A stretch of 18,406 nucleotides of DNA from CAZUXE01 sp964624585 (GTDB taxonomy: Bacteria; Hydrothermota; Tepidihabitantia; B3-TA06). A program made the position numbers and the translations under genes. Below are positions 7,836 through 14,658 of this stretch, piece after piece (position 1 is the stretch's first letter; every line of letters begins with the position of its first letter). Under the pieces are notes generated by a model that saw only the letters and a program-made list of their open reading frames with translations, was not told the origin of the DNA and made no database searches. The stretch spans positions 1-18,406 of the forward strand of contig CAZUXE010000033.1 in assembly GCA_964624585.1 (NCBI GenBank), read 5' to 3'.

Positions 7836-8435
7836 TTATTCCGGGTTCATATCGCGTTTTCTGCCTAATACGTGCCAATGAAAACTTTTCTCCACATCTT
7901 GCTCTTCGTTACGTAAGTCTATTACTTCCAGATGCTTAAAAAATGGAACAAGGAATGCAGCATCGCAGAAAAACCGTATCTGGTCATTGAACTTAAAGGT
8001 ATCGGACGCTATTTCCTCACCTTTTTGAAAATCTTTATGCTTGGTTGAAATAAATGTAATATAGAAAAACCCATCTTCTCGCAAAGCTGCAATAAGTGAA
8101 GATAGACGAGCTTTCATATCTTCAAGCAAATATTTATACACCTCGTTATAGGCAAGCAAAAAATCGAACGCTTTATCGGGTAGGCCCGATAACTTACCCG
8201 ATTTCTGCAATTTAAGTTCAATATATTCTACAGCATAGTCTTTTGAAGATAAATGCGACCTAATTTCATCCAAACGCTCTGACTCAGCTGCAACACTAAC
8301 TTCAAATCCTTCGTTACAAAAAATAGCCACGCTTTCAGGACTTCCTGCAAACTGCAACACTTTCCGTACCTGTTTAAGCTTCAGAAAAGGAATTAAAACA
8401 CGTACCCGTTTAGCTAAATTGTCAGTCGTATTCAT
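7836..8435 (-). CDS. Class I methyltransferase-like protein with degenerate SAM motif
   Basis: A 199-residue protein whose architecture follows small class I SAM-dependent methyltransferases. A strand KVLQFAGSP (25-33) stands where motif I would be, then the helix and EVSVAAES (45-52), KAFDFLLAYNEVYKYL (88-103) like motif IV and its helix, and LREDGFFYITFISTKH (118-133) like the post-motif 'LkpGG' strand. A C-terminal strand pair ends in SFHWHVLGRK. Motif I normally has GxGxG; here it reads AGSPES, with only one Gly, and the acidic residue after strand 2 is shifted. SAM binding is therefore uncertain. The ATG at 8433-8435 is preceded by AGGGG with 7-base spacing; a TTG at 8439-8441 sits too close to that site. 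Substrate unknown. It lies at the far end of a 1.38-kb gene-free region. Confidence 0.65.
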   Translation of the reverse strand: MNTTDNLAKRVRVLIPFLKLKQVRKVLQFAGSPESVAIFCNEGFEVSVAAESERLDEIRSHLSSKDYAVEYIELKLQKSGKLSGLPDKAFDFLLAYNEVYKYLLEDMKARLSSLIAALREDGFFYITFISTKHKDFQKGEEIASDTFKFNDQIRFFCDAAFLVPFFKHLEVIDLRNEEQDVEKSFHWHVLGRKRDMNPE

Positions 8436-9236
8436 AAACAACCCCTATAAATTTCTACACTTATACAAGACGGAATCTTTATTCCATAGGTTTCAAAAGT
8501 GCAATTGGTAATGACAGTCCGGTAGGCTTCTTGAGCCTCAGAACAAACCTCCGTATTCAAGTAATTTCAAAGAAACGGATTTATTCACTACATTAAACTA
8601 TACGCGCTTAAAAGCTAAGGTCAAGTACCATCCTACCTCCTACCCACGTCTTTAGCCTAGGTTTGCTTAGGATAACTTAAGTTGCACATTTTATATTAAA
8701 CCTCCACCACTACACATGTTCCTCCCATTTGACAAACCTTTAGAAGCTCTCTCCGTCACATTCTAAACTACAACCTTATTATTGACCTGCACGACCACAG
8801 GCCTCTGCTAAGCCCCTAGGAATTTAGAGCAAGACGCCATAATAAATAACATAGTAATTATCTACCTGATAAGCTAGTACAAAGATAGTCAAAACTTGGA
8901 CAGTAGTTATCAAAGGTAAAAACTAGAGGTGTAGAATATATTCTCATGCAAACCTTGAATTTACGACTAAGAATTCCGCCCCTAAAAGAACAATAGCAAA
9001 AAATGCAGACTTGTTTTTCTTGAATATCCAATGAACCTCACCTGTCGCAAAACTATAGTACTCATATACCGTAACTTATGCCATTTGTTAAAGACCAAAA
9101 TAAGAAAACACTAAATACACACACTACCTTCCCCTAGCCCCATAAATTTTTCCACAACAACAAAAATTAACCTAACAGCTAGCAGTAGACTTTATTTTAC
9201 AATCAACACACAGTTACTTCTTTCTCACTACCGTTT

Positions 9237-9279
9237 CCCGAACACAACCCCCTATCCCCCGACACCCGCTCCTTTCCCC
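9237..9279 (-). other. Putative G-quadruplex motif
   Basis: On the minus strand, runs of 4, 3, 5, 5 and 3 Gs are separated by loops of 8, 4, 3 and 8 bases. Any four consecutive runs could form a three-layer quadruplex, though the outer loops are slightly longer than the usual limit of seven. It sits in the most G-skewed part of the gene-free region. Confidence 0.4.
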
Positions 9280-9707
9280 ATGCTTCCTCACCCTATTTTT
9301 ATAAAAGCACGTATCATGCCAACCAAGCCTTTCAAAGATAACTCCTGCAATCCCGCGACTTATATAAAAAGAACCCGTAAAAAATCCCTGGCTATTTTAC
9401 TATTTAGATAATTTCGGTGATACGAGTTACCCAAACTAAGTTCACTCCGTTGCGTCGCAAACTACATTCCTATTATTTTGTTTGATAAATTGAACAGTAT
9501 CTTAAAGAAAAAACTGAAGATACACAATACGTCATTACTAAAATCCTAGTTCCAGGAGTTTAAGCCAATATCAAGCTTGTTAATTATTAAGAATAGCATC
9601 ACTACTCAAAGCTCAAGTACCTACTCTTATGTAGCTTAAGTTTTTTGTAGCTTACCGCTTTCCTTTCAGCAAGAAATAGAGATAATTTTATGAGAACGAC
9701 AGATACC

Positions 9708-9803
9708 AATCTACTGTAATTACTAACAGCTGTTCAATACATATCAGAAAGAGTTCCTTAGCGTACCGTCACTAATCTAGTGTGATTACTGACAGTTGCC
9801 CAA
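9708..9803. repeat. 30-bp imperfect direct repeat pair with hairpin
   Basis: Positions 9708-9737 and 9774-9803 match at 24 of 30 bases (consensus starts AATCTAsTGTrATTACT). The second copy is part of an inverted repeat: GTCACTAATC (9769-9778) pairs with GATTACTGAC (9783-9792) at nine of ten positions around a 4-6 base loop. It lies 12 bp beyond the stop of the 242-residue membrane protein gene. No U-tract follows on the minus strand, so it is not a standard terminator; RNA processing or protection of the 3' end is possible. Confidence 0.45.
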
Positions 9804-9815
9804 AAAAGCTTAGGG

Positions 9816-10544
9816 CTATGAAACATTCTCCAGACGAGCTTTAATTCCCCGCGGAGGAAAGTAGGCGAATATACCGATAAGGACTGCGGCTAAAAGTCCT
9901 GAACGAATCCAAATTCCGGCAACAGGATCGGTAGTCATGAATTCAACAATAATCAGTGTCATTGTAAGCAGCATGGAGATTACTGTCATAATCAAACGAT
10001 AACGCGCGAAAGCGGAGTTTACCCTGAAGAGTCCGAAAAACATGGCAATTATGGAAAATGCACCTGGAAGATACAAGCCGAAAATAGCAATCTGCTTTGC
10101 AGCCTTGCTAACTTGATCCCAATCACTGTGCCAATATCCAAGGGTATGCGTGGCAAAATCTAGGCCATTAGTATACATCACAACAAGCCATATTGCCCAT
10201 ATTATACCTGCAACTATTGCTCCAACAGCTCCGAGTAAGCGATTACTGGTAATTAGGAAAAGCGCAAGAAATACGCTAGGTAGTAGCATTAATCCGCCAA
10301 AGGCATTGTCAATTTGGTAGAACAAAGCGTCCAATGCCTGATTTCCATAGAAGGCCGCGACCATACGTAATGCGGCAAAAAGATAAACCATGGTAATAGC
10401 TCCCCAAAAAGCTGCAAATGAGAAAGAAAGGGGGCGTATTTTTGATTCTCTCTTACGAATAAAGACAATCAATGCCATAGCGCCACCGGAAAGAGCAATA
10501 AGAAAACTAATACCTGCGTTTACAAGCAAGCCGTAATTACTCAT
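9816..10544 (-). CDS. Stand-alone 7-TM membrane protein, paralogue 2
   Basis: A 242-residue protein that is almost entirely membrane-embedded. Hydrophobic helices lie at about 8-28, 41-62, 84-101, 105-127, 152-171, 184-203 and 212-229, with positively charged loops after TM1 (RKRESK) and TM6-flanking RYR. It resembles the 7-TM sensor modules that precede histidine kinases or cyclases, but no output domain is attached. It shares YGLL.NA, R.V...(F/Y)FG or YG, LD...Y..DN.FGG.M, FGLY.P and RYR with the upstream gene, pointing to tandem duplication. The ATG follows AAGGAG with 5-base spacing. It lies 49 bp after its paralogue and downstream of two roadblock genes. Function unknown; a sensory or membrane-anchoring role in the roadblock module is inferred from neighbourhood only. 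Confidence 0.75.
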   Translation of the reverse strand: MSNYGLLVNAGISFLIALSGGAMALIVFIRKRESKIRPLSFSFAAFWGAITMVYLFAALRMVAAFYGNQALDALFYQIDNAFGGLMLLPSVFLALFLITSNRLLGAVGAIVAGIIWAIWLVVMYTNGLDFATHTLGYWHSDWDQVSKAAKQIAIFGLYLPGAFSIIAMFFGLFRVNSAFARYRLIMTVISMLLTMTLIIVEFMTTDPVAGIWIRSGLLAAVLIGIFAYFPPRGIKARLENVS

Positions 10545-10593
10545 ATCGACTCCTTGTTATTTATATTGTTTTTATAGACCTAATAAATCAAGG

Positions 10594-11331
10594 TCAAGCT
10601 AAGTCTTCACTTTCGATATTCAAACTATTATACATAAACTTTGGCGGAACGTAGGCAACGTAGGCAAGTAAGGCTCCAAGCAAAATAGCCAAACGCAGCC
10701 AAGGCGGTCCGGGTTTAAGATAGTCAATAATTATGATAGTAAACACCAAAAACATTGATATTGAACTAAGGACTATTCGATAGCGCGATAGCCTGCTTTG
10801 AGCACGGAACAACGCAAAGTTCATACCAAGCATTGAAAGAGCAGCCGGAGCGTAGAGACCAAACTTAGCCATTGACGCGGCTATAACGCTTGCAGGTTCC
10901 ATATCAGTAAACCAAAAATCAACGTTATAGCTTCCAGCTTTGATACCCCCTGAGATATTAATTATAGTCCACACAATCCATATAAGAACGAAAACAGAAG
11001 ACACCCCAAAGGCAACATTCTTCTTAGTGCTTATGAAATAGACGAAAAGAAAAACGGCACATGGCCCCATGAATCCGCCAAATACATTATCAACAAAGTA
11101 CAAGGCAACATCAAGTTCTTGCTTCCCAAAATAACCGGAAACTGTACGCGCCGCAACGAAAAAGTAGGTAAAGGCCAGGGCTATCCAGTAAAATGAAAAA
11201 ACATAACCTGCAGTACGAACACGCGAATAGCGCTGCCTGCGAATAATAATTAGACCTACTGTGAGAGCAACTATCGCAATTCCTAAGCTCACTGCCGCAT
11301 TTATAAGTAATCCATACTTATCTGTATACAT
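10594..11331 (-). CDS. Stand-alone 7-TM membrane protein, paralogue 1
   Basis: A 245-residue integral membrane protein with seven predicted helices (about 8-29, 42-64, 83-101, 108-128, 154-173, 185-202, 209-227). Its arginine-rich first cytoplasmic loop (RRQRYSRVR) implies N-terminus out and C-terminus in. VDNVFGGFMGP at about 80-90 and AKFGLYAPAALS at about 154-165 are conserved with its paralogue next door. The acidic C-terminal tail (IESEDLA) is short and has no recognisable domain. GGAGG lies 4 bases before the ATG. It is separated from the upstream roadblock gene by 130 bp containing two hairpins. I do not recognise a characterised family; resemblance to 7-TM receptor-type sensor regions is by helix number and motif layout only. 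Confidence 0.75.
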   Translation of the reverse strand: MYTDKYGLLINAAVSLGIAIVALTVGLIIIRRQRYSRVRTAGYVFSFYWIALAFTYFFVAARTVSGYFGKQELDVALYFVDNVFGGFMGPCAVFLFVYFISTKKNVAFGVSSVFVLIWIVWTIINISGGIKAGSYNVDFWFTDMEPASVIAASMAKFGLYAPAALSMLGMNFALFRAQSRLSRYRIVLSSISMFLVFTIIIIDYLKPGPPWLRLAILLGALLAYVAYVPPKFMYNSLNIESEDLA

Positions 11332-11408
11332 GAAACCTCCATATTAAGCGCGTATAACGCACAGCCCTTTAGAGACTTAATAACAATTAATAGTAATAAA
11401 CAATTAAC

Positions 11409-11454
11409 CTTCTTTGCAAAGAAGCGCTAAATTGTTTGTCCGGTAAAACAATTT
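11409..11454 (-). promoter_or_regulatory. Tandem intercistronic hairpins
   Basis: Two inverted repeats lie between the roadblock and 7-TM genes. AAATTGTTT (11429-11437) pairs perfectly with AAACAATTT (11446-11454) around an 8-base loop. CTTCTTTG/CAAAGAAG (11409-11424) is a perfect 16-bp palindrome. On the transcribed minus strand they come right after the roadblock stop codon. No long U-tract follows, so attenuation, RNA processing or an operator are all possible. Confidence 0.45.
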
Positions 11455-11461
11455 ACGGCTA

Positions 11462-12115
11462 TTAACCGAAAAATTCCTCAACTTCGGAAGCCACACGCAT
11501 TACCGGTCTTGCAATTACGTTTTCTCCTTCCACTAATCCTAACTCTTTCAGAGCTGAACTGTGGATTTGAACAACCTGCCCTAATCCCTTCTTAGTTTTG
11601 ATTCTAAGCATCGCAACTACCCCCTTTGGTGTTTGCAATTCAACCTGTTTTATTGCAGAAGCGCTTTTAGAATCCTTCCGCCATTCATCTACAATAGCAA
11701 CATCCATCAATGCCTGATCAACTCTAACTTTACCGACAATAACTTCAAGTTCACGCTCTTTATGTGTTTTCTGAATACCTGTAAGGATATCGGAAATCTT
11801 CTTTATTGCATCATCAAGAGCTACACGTAAAAGCAACTGCTTGATATACATAGTTCCCATAACAACCAAAACACCTTTATCAAAGGGACGAACCACAACC
11901 CTGCCCTGGGCAAAAGTTCCGTATATGGATTTCGGCAAATTACCCTTTTCTCTGCTCAACCTCATACCCAAGTTCAAAGCGTAGGCTATTTTAGACAAAG
12001 CATCAACATCAAATTTATCAGGACAGGTACTTGCCAAAATTTTACCTGAAACATCACTTAAAAACGTGCCTTCAACTCCTACTACCGAATGAAGCGAATG
12101 AAGTATTTTTTTCAT
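11462..12115 (-). CDS. Roadblock/LC7-like protein with C-terminal extension
   Basis: A 217-residue soluble protein. Residues 5-112 have the roadblock/LC7 pattern: an N-terminal helix, then GVEGTFLSDVSGKILAST (13-30), a helix, a strand with GRVVVRPFDKGVLVVMGT (71-88), and a C-terminal helix ending ISDIL. Roadblock domains dimerise and act as activators or scaffolds of small Ras-like GTPases (MglB-MglA) and in motility and polarity. Residues 125-217 form a second beta-rich domain ending VVQIHSSALKELGLVEGENVIARPVM, which I do not recognise. Its ATG overlaps the TGA of the upstream DUF4388-roadblock gene (ATGA, 12112-12115), so the two are translationally coupled and may form heterodimers. No GTPase gene is visible in the window. 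Confidence 0.7.
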   Translation of the reverse strand: MKKILHSLHSVVGVEGTFLSDVSGKILASTCPDKFDVDALSKIAYALNLGMRLSREKGNLPKSIYGTFAQGRVVVRPFDKGVLVVMGTMYIKQLLLRVALDDAIKKISDILTGIQKTHKERELEVIVGKVRVDQALMDVAIVDEWRKDSKSASAIKQVELQTPKGVVAMLRIKTKKGLGQVVQIHSSALKELGLVEGENVIARPVMRVASEVEEFFG

Positions 12116-13086
12116 TTGCCCTGCTCCTTTGCAATAAGGGTTTCTATTTCTGAACCAAGCATGGCTGCAGACACCTTATCGCCTATAAATGTGGCAAGAA
12201 CCAATTTTTGGAAGGGATGAATAAGAATACGTTCAGCTTCCATATCAACAGCGCCGTGAACGAATTCTCCTTTGGCAAACAAATCGCCTATTTGTTCTAA
12301 AGCTTCCTGCAGCAATGCCACCATTTGCACACGGTCATCATTAGCTTCTATATTTATTGCCGATAAAAACTCTCCGTCCTGCGACACCAAGAGAACTCCA
12401 TTAACTCCCTTTATTCTTGCAATCTTTGAAGGCAGGTCATCTGCTGATGCTGTGGGAGGTGGAGTTTCAGTAGCAGAGGCGGTGTTTGCCGAACTTTGAG
12501 TATCCTTATCCTGCTCAGAGACAACTTCAAAAGGAGCTTCATCCGCTACCGGCTCTGATGATTCAAAAGCCACAGGCTCCTTTGGACTTTCCTGCTCCAA
12601 TGAAGCAGGAGCTTCACTAGGAGCAACAACAGGCTCAAAAATAGATGAAGGATCGGGTGTATGTTCCTCTTCTCCTTCTTGAGCATCGGAAGTCGAAACC
12701 GATTCGGCAAGGTCTTCAGGCTCCGATTGAGGAACTGGAGATATTTCCGCTTCGTTGGATTGATAGGCATGATTAAGACGTTTGTCAATTTCTGCAAACA
12801 ACTCTTCAAGAGAGGAATGTATGGTTGCCGTAGGCAAAATCGGCAATACTTCCAACCAATATTTACCCCGTTGCCAGGAAAGAATAATAGATAAGGCATC
12901 TATGCCTGAAAGATCGCGAAAAGCGGCATTCTTGATACTTTCTTTTTCGCAATGAAGAATTCCTTCTTCGCCATCATCATTATTAATAAGTACCTCATAC
13001 GTCCCCGGTAGCTGACAGATAAGTTCAATTATTCTACGTAGCCTTTGGGGAGAATCAAATTCACCTGCTGTTTCTTGTAATCCCAT
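12112..13086 (-). CDS. DUF4388 - linker - roadblock/LC7 protein
   Basis: A 324-residue, three-part protein. Residues 12-105 resemble DUF4388 (PatA N-terminal-like): GEEGILHCEKESIKNAAF at about 39-56 and GIDALSIILSWQRGKYWLE at 61-79 match that domain's pattern of gas-vesicle/motility-type signalling adaptors. Residues 110-217 are a Pro/Glu/Ser/Ala-rich acidic linker, probably disordered. Residues 218-315 are a roadblock/LC7 domain (GVNGVLLVSQDGEFLSAINIE, then AERILIHPFQKLVLATFIG). DUF4388-roadblock fusions occur in bacterial signalling and GTPase-linked modules. It heads the operon. The ATG lacks any Shine-Dalgarno sequence (the 17 bases before it are AT-rich with no purine run), so it may be translated from a very short leader. 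The downstream roadblock gene overlaps it by 4 bp. Confidence 0.75.
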   Translation of the reverse strand: MGLQETAGEFDSPQRLRRIIELICQLPGTYEVLINNDDGEEGILHCEKESIKNAAFRDLSGIDALSIILSWQRGKYWLEVLPILPTATIHSSLEELFAEIDKRLNHAYQSNEAEISPVPQSEPEDLAESVSTSDAQEGEEEHTPDPSSIFEPVVAPSEAPASLEQESPKEPVAFESSEPVADEAPFEVVSEQDKDTQSSANTASATETPPPTASADDLPSKIARIKGVNGVLLVSQDGEFLSAINIEANDDRVQMVALLQEALEQIGDLFAKGEFVHGAVDMEAERILIHPFQKLVLATFIGDKVSAAMLGSEIETLIAKEQGK

Positions 13087-13087
13087 A

Positions 13088-13102
13088 TTAACTTAAAGTT
13101 AA
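13088..13102. promoter_or_regulatory. Operator-like palindrome
   Basis: TTAACTT and AAGTTAA are exact reverse complements around a single A. The palindrome ends one base before the ATG of the roadblock operon and covers the likely -10 and start of transcription, a position suited to repressor binding. The cognate regulator is unknown. Confidence 0.45.
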
Positions 13103-13124
13103 CTGAAAATATGGGAAATGTCAA
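13097..13124 (-). promoter_or_regulatory. Possible promoter of the roadblock/7-TM operon
   Basis: An exact TTGACA occurs on the minus strand at 13124-13119, but the bases at the -10 distance (TAACTT or TTAACT) match the consensus only poorly. A perfect TATAAT lies at 13141-13136 without a good -35. If the first is used, transcription starts only 2-4 bases before the ATG, which agrees with the missing ribosome-binding site. Confidence 0.4.
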
Positions 13125-13172
13125 GCATTAAGAACATTATAGTCTGCTTTCAGGCCTAAATCTTTCTTACAG

Positions 13173-13200
13173 TTGACATATAGGCTTTAATGTATAGATT
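13173..13200 (+). promoter_or_regulatory. Promoter giving a leaderless GNAT mRNA
   Basis: An exact TTGACA (13173-13178), a 16-bp spacer and TAGATT (13195-13200). Seven bases after the -10 is the A of the ATG at 13207, and no Shine-Dalgarno sequence precedes that ATG, so the transcript probably begins at or within a base of the start codon. Confidence 0.6.
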
Positions 13201-13206
13201 ACATGA

Positions 13207-13644
13207 ATGAGTAACTTAGAAATAAGAAACTTGAACATTAGCAATTACAATGAAATACTTAATTTGTGGAATAAAGCTAGATTAGCTATAAAACCATATG
13301 GCAGGGATTCGCAACAGGCGATAACCAAACAGATGAAGTTAAACCCTGAAGGTTTCATAGGCGTATTCACTGAAGGAAAGTTAGTGGGTATAATAATTGT
13401 AACTGACGATACGCGTAAGGGTTATCTAAATCGAATAGCTGTTGACCCTGGGTTCAAAGGTAAGGGGATTGGCAAATTACTAACCAAAACTGCAGAAAAT
13501 TTGCTTACCTCACGTGGAATCAAAGTAATCAGTCTTTTAATAGAAAGCGATAACCTTTCTTCACGCGCACTAGCTTTGAAAGCAGGATTCGTTGAACATA
13601 AGAATATTACCTATTTTTCCAAACGCAATTCGTCTGAAGACTAA
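13207..13644 (+). CDS. GNAT-family N-acetyltransferase
   Basis: A 145-residue protein, the usual size of a single GNAT domain, which transfers acetyl from acetyl-CoA to an amine. RIAVDPGFKGKGIGKLL (76-92) is the strand-4/helix-3 motif A with the K-G-K-G-I-G pyrophosphate-binding loop. ESDNLSSRALALKAGFVE (113-130) is motif B, typical of RimI-like members. The substrate cannot be told from sequence. The ATG at 13207 is chosen because an ATG four bases earlier stops after three codons. It is probably leaderless (see the promoter at 13173-13200). It stands alone, divergent from the roadblock operon and convergent with fmt. Confidence 0.85.
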   Translation: MSNLEIRNLNISNYNEILNLWNKARLAIKPYGRDSQQAITKQMKLNPEGFIGVFTEGKLVGIIIVTDDTRKGYLNRIAVDPGFKGKGIGKLLTKTAENLLTSRGIKVISLLIESDNLSSRALALKAGFVEHKNITYFSKRNSSED

Positions 13645-13707
13645 AAATAGCTGAACGCCTCAAATCAAAAAAAAAACTATCTGAACAAATTCCTAAGATT
13701 CTTCAAC

Positions 13708-14658
13708 TTATTTAGATGAACCTAAAATATCCTCAGGCTGAGGACGATAGCCGTTAATAAAAGCTGCAGCATCCATTACCTTTTTACCTTCTGGCTGCAC
13801 TTGAATCAATTCTATAAAGCCAGGCCCACACTGAACTAACAACCTGCCACATTCTAAAATAAGTGTTCCTGGAATTCCCGCGCCATCCTCATCTGCAATA
13901 TCCGCCCTTATAATATTCAATCGCTTCCCCCTAAAGATAGTGTAAGGATGATATTGTGAAGGAAATGCCCTAATGAGATTATATACATCAACAGCCGGTT
14001 TTGCCCAATTAATCAAACGCTCGGATTTATGGATTTTGGGAGCTTTGCTTACGCCTTCCGAAGATTGAGGACTCGCTACAAGGCTCCCATCAAGAAGCCC
14101 CTGCAAAGCTCTTTCAACCAAATATCCCGCAGCGCTAGCTACATGAGCAGCAAGGCTGTCGTAAGTATCGTCTATTTCTATAGGTATGGGCTGTTGCATA
14201 AGGACACCACCTGCATCAACCCGCTCAGACATTTGAATAATTGTTATGGCCGTTTCCCGCTCACCAGCCATTATTGCCCGCTGAATAGGAGCCGCTCCAC
14301 GATACTTTGGTAAAGCCGAAGGATGCACGTTAAGCGCCCATTTGGGAATAGAAAGTAAGGTTTTGGGAAGAATTTGTCCATAGGCGAACAATATAAATAT
14401 ATAAGGTTCAAGTTCACGAATCTGCTGAATAAATTTGCTAGACTTAACATTATCCGGCTGAAGGATATTAAGCCCAAGCTCTAGGGCAGCTTTCTTAATT
14501 GGTGATATATTGAGTTTTTTCCCCCTGCCCGCACGTGCATCAGGCGCCGTAACAACTGCAATTATCTCTCCAAAAGAACTGCACCGCTGCAAAAGTGGAA
14601 CACTTATTGCGGCGGTGCCAAAAAATACTATCTTGAGATTATTTTTTTTCTGTAACAA
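13708..14658 (-). CDS. fmt: Methionyl-tRNA formyltransferase
   Basis: Formylates initiator Met-tRNA from 10-formyl-tetrahydrofolate in the cytosol. From the TTG at 14656-14658 it has 316 residues, the usual family length. KIVFFGT opens the N-terminal Rossmann domain; RAGRGKKLNISPIK is the family loop; FAYGQILPK and NVHPSALPKYRGAAPIQ carry the catalytic Asn110 and His112, and ERVDAGG the catalytic Asp148. The C-terminal domain runs from about 205 to the end (GKKVMDAAAFINGYRP). The start is unusual. Homology places the N-terminus near LKIVFFG, where the codons are AAT AAT CTC AAG ATA, none a standard start. The options are TTG 14658 (no clear Shine-Dalgarno, 20-bp overlap with yajC), TTG 14706 (68-bp overlap), or entry from yajC by a -1 shift on its A8 run. 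It is second in the yajC-fmt operon. Confidence 0.9.
   Translation of the reverse strand: MLQKKNNLKIVFFGTAAISVPLLQRCSSFGEIIAVVTAPDARAGRGKKLNISPIKKAALELGLNILQPDNVKSSKFIQQIRELEPYIFILFAYGQILPKTLLSIPKWALNVHPSALPKYRGAAPIQRAIMAGERETAITIIQMSERVDAGGVLMQQPIPIEIDDTYDSLAAHVASAAGYLVERALQGLLDGSLVASPQSSEGVSKAPKIHKSERLINWAKPAVDVYNLIRAFPSQYHPYTIFRGKRLNIIRADIADEDGAGIPGTLILECGRLLVQCGPGFIELIQVQPEGKKVMDAAAFINGYRPQPEDILGSSK

Larger units (their letters stand above)
8436..9815. other. 1.38-kb gene-free region with strong strand asymmetry
   Basis: All six frames are broken by frequent stops and I recognise no protein remnant, tRNA or rRNA. The plus strand is C-rich and G-poor: hand counting 9121-9300 gives 68 C against 11 G, so the minus strand is G-rich there. 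The flanking genes on both sides are on the minus strand, so any transcript would run from the 7-TM operon towards the methyltransferase gene. It contains a putative G-quadruplex (9237-9279) and an imperfect repeat pair (9708-9803). It could be a long leader, an untranslated RNA or decayed DNA. Confidence 0.5.

Noticed and set aside
8436..9815. Decayed gene in the long gap
   Set aside because: No frame yields a recognisable protein fragment even when stops are ignored, so a pseudogene cannot be supported; composition alone is reported.
11633..11830. 65-codon plus-strand frame
   Set aside because: It is antisense to the roadblock-like gene and has no ribosome site or family resemblance.
13203..13214. 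ATG at 13203 as a GNAT start
   Set aside because: That frame stops after three codons (ATG AAT GAG TAA); the ATG at 13207 opens the GNAT frame.
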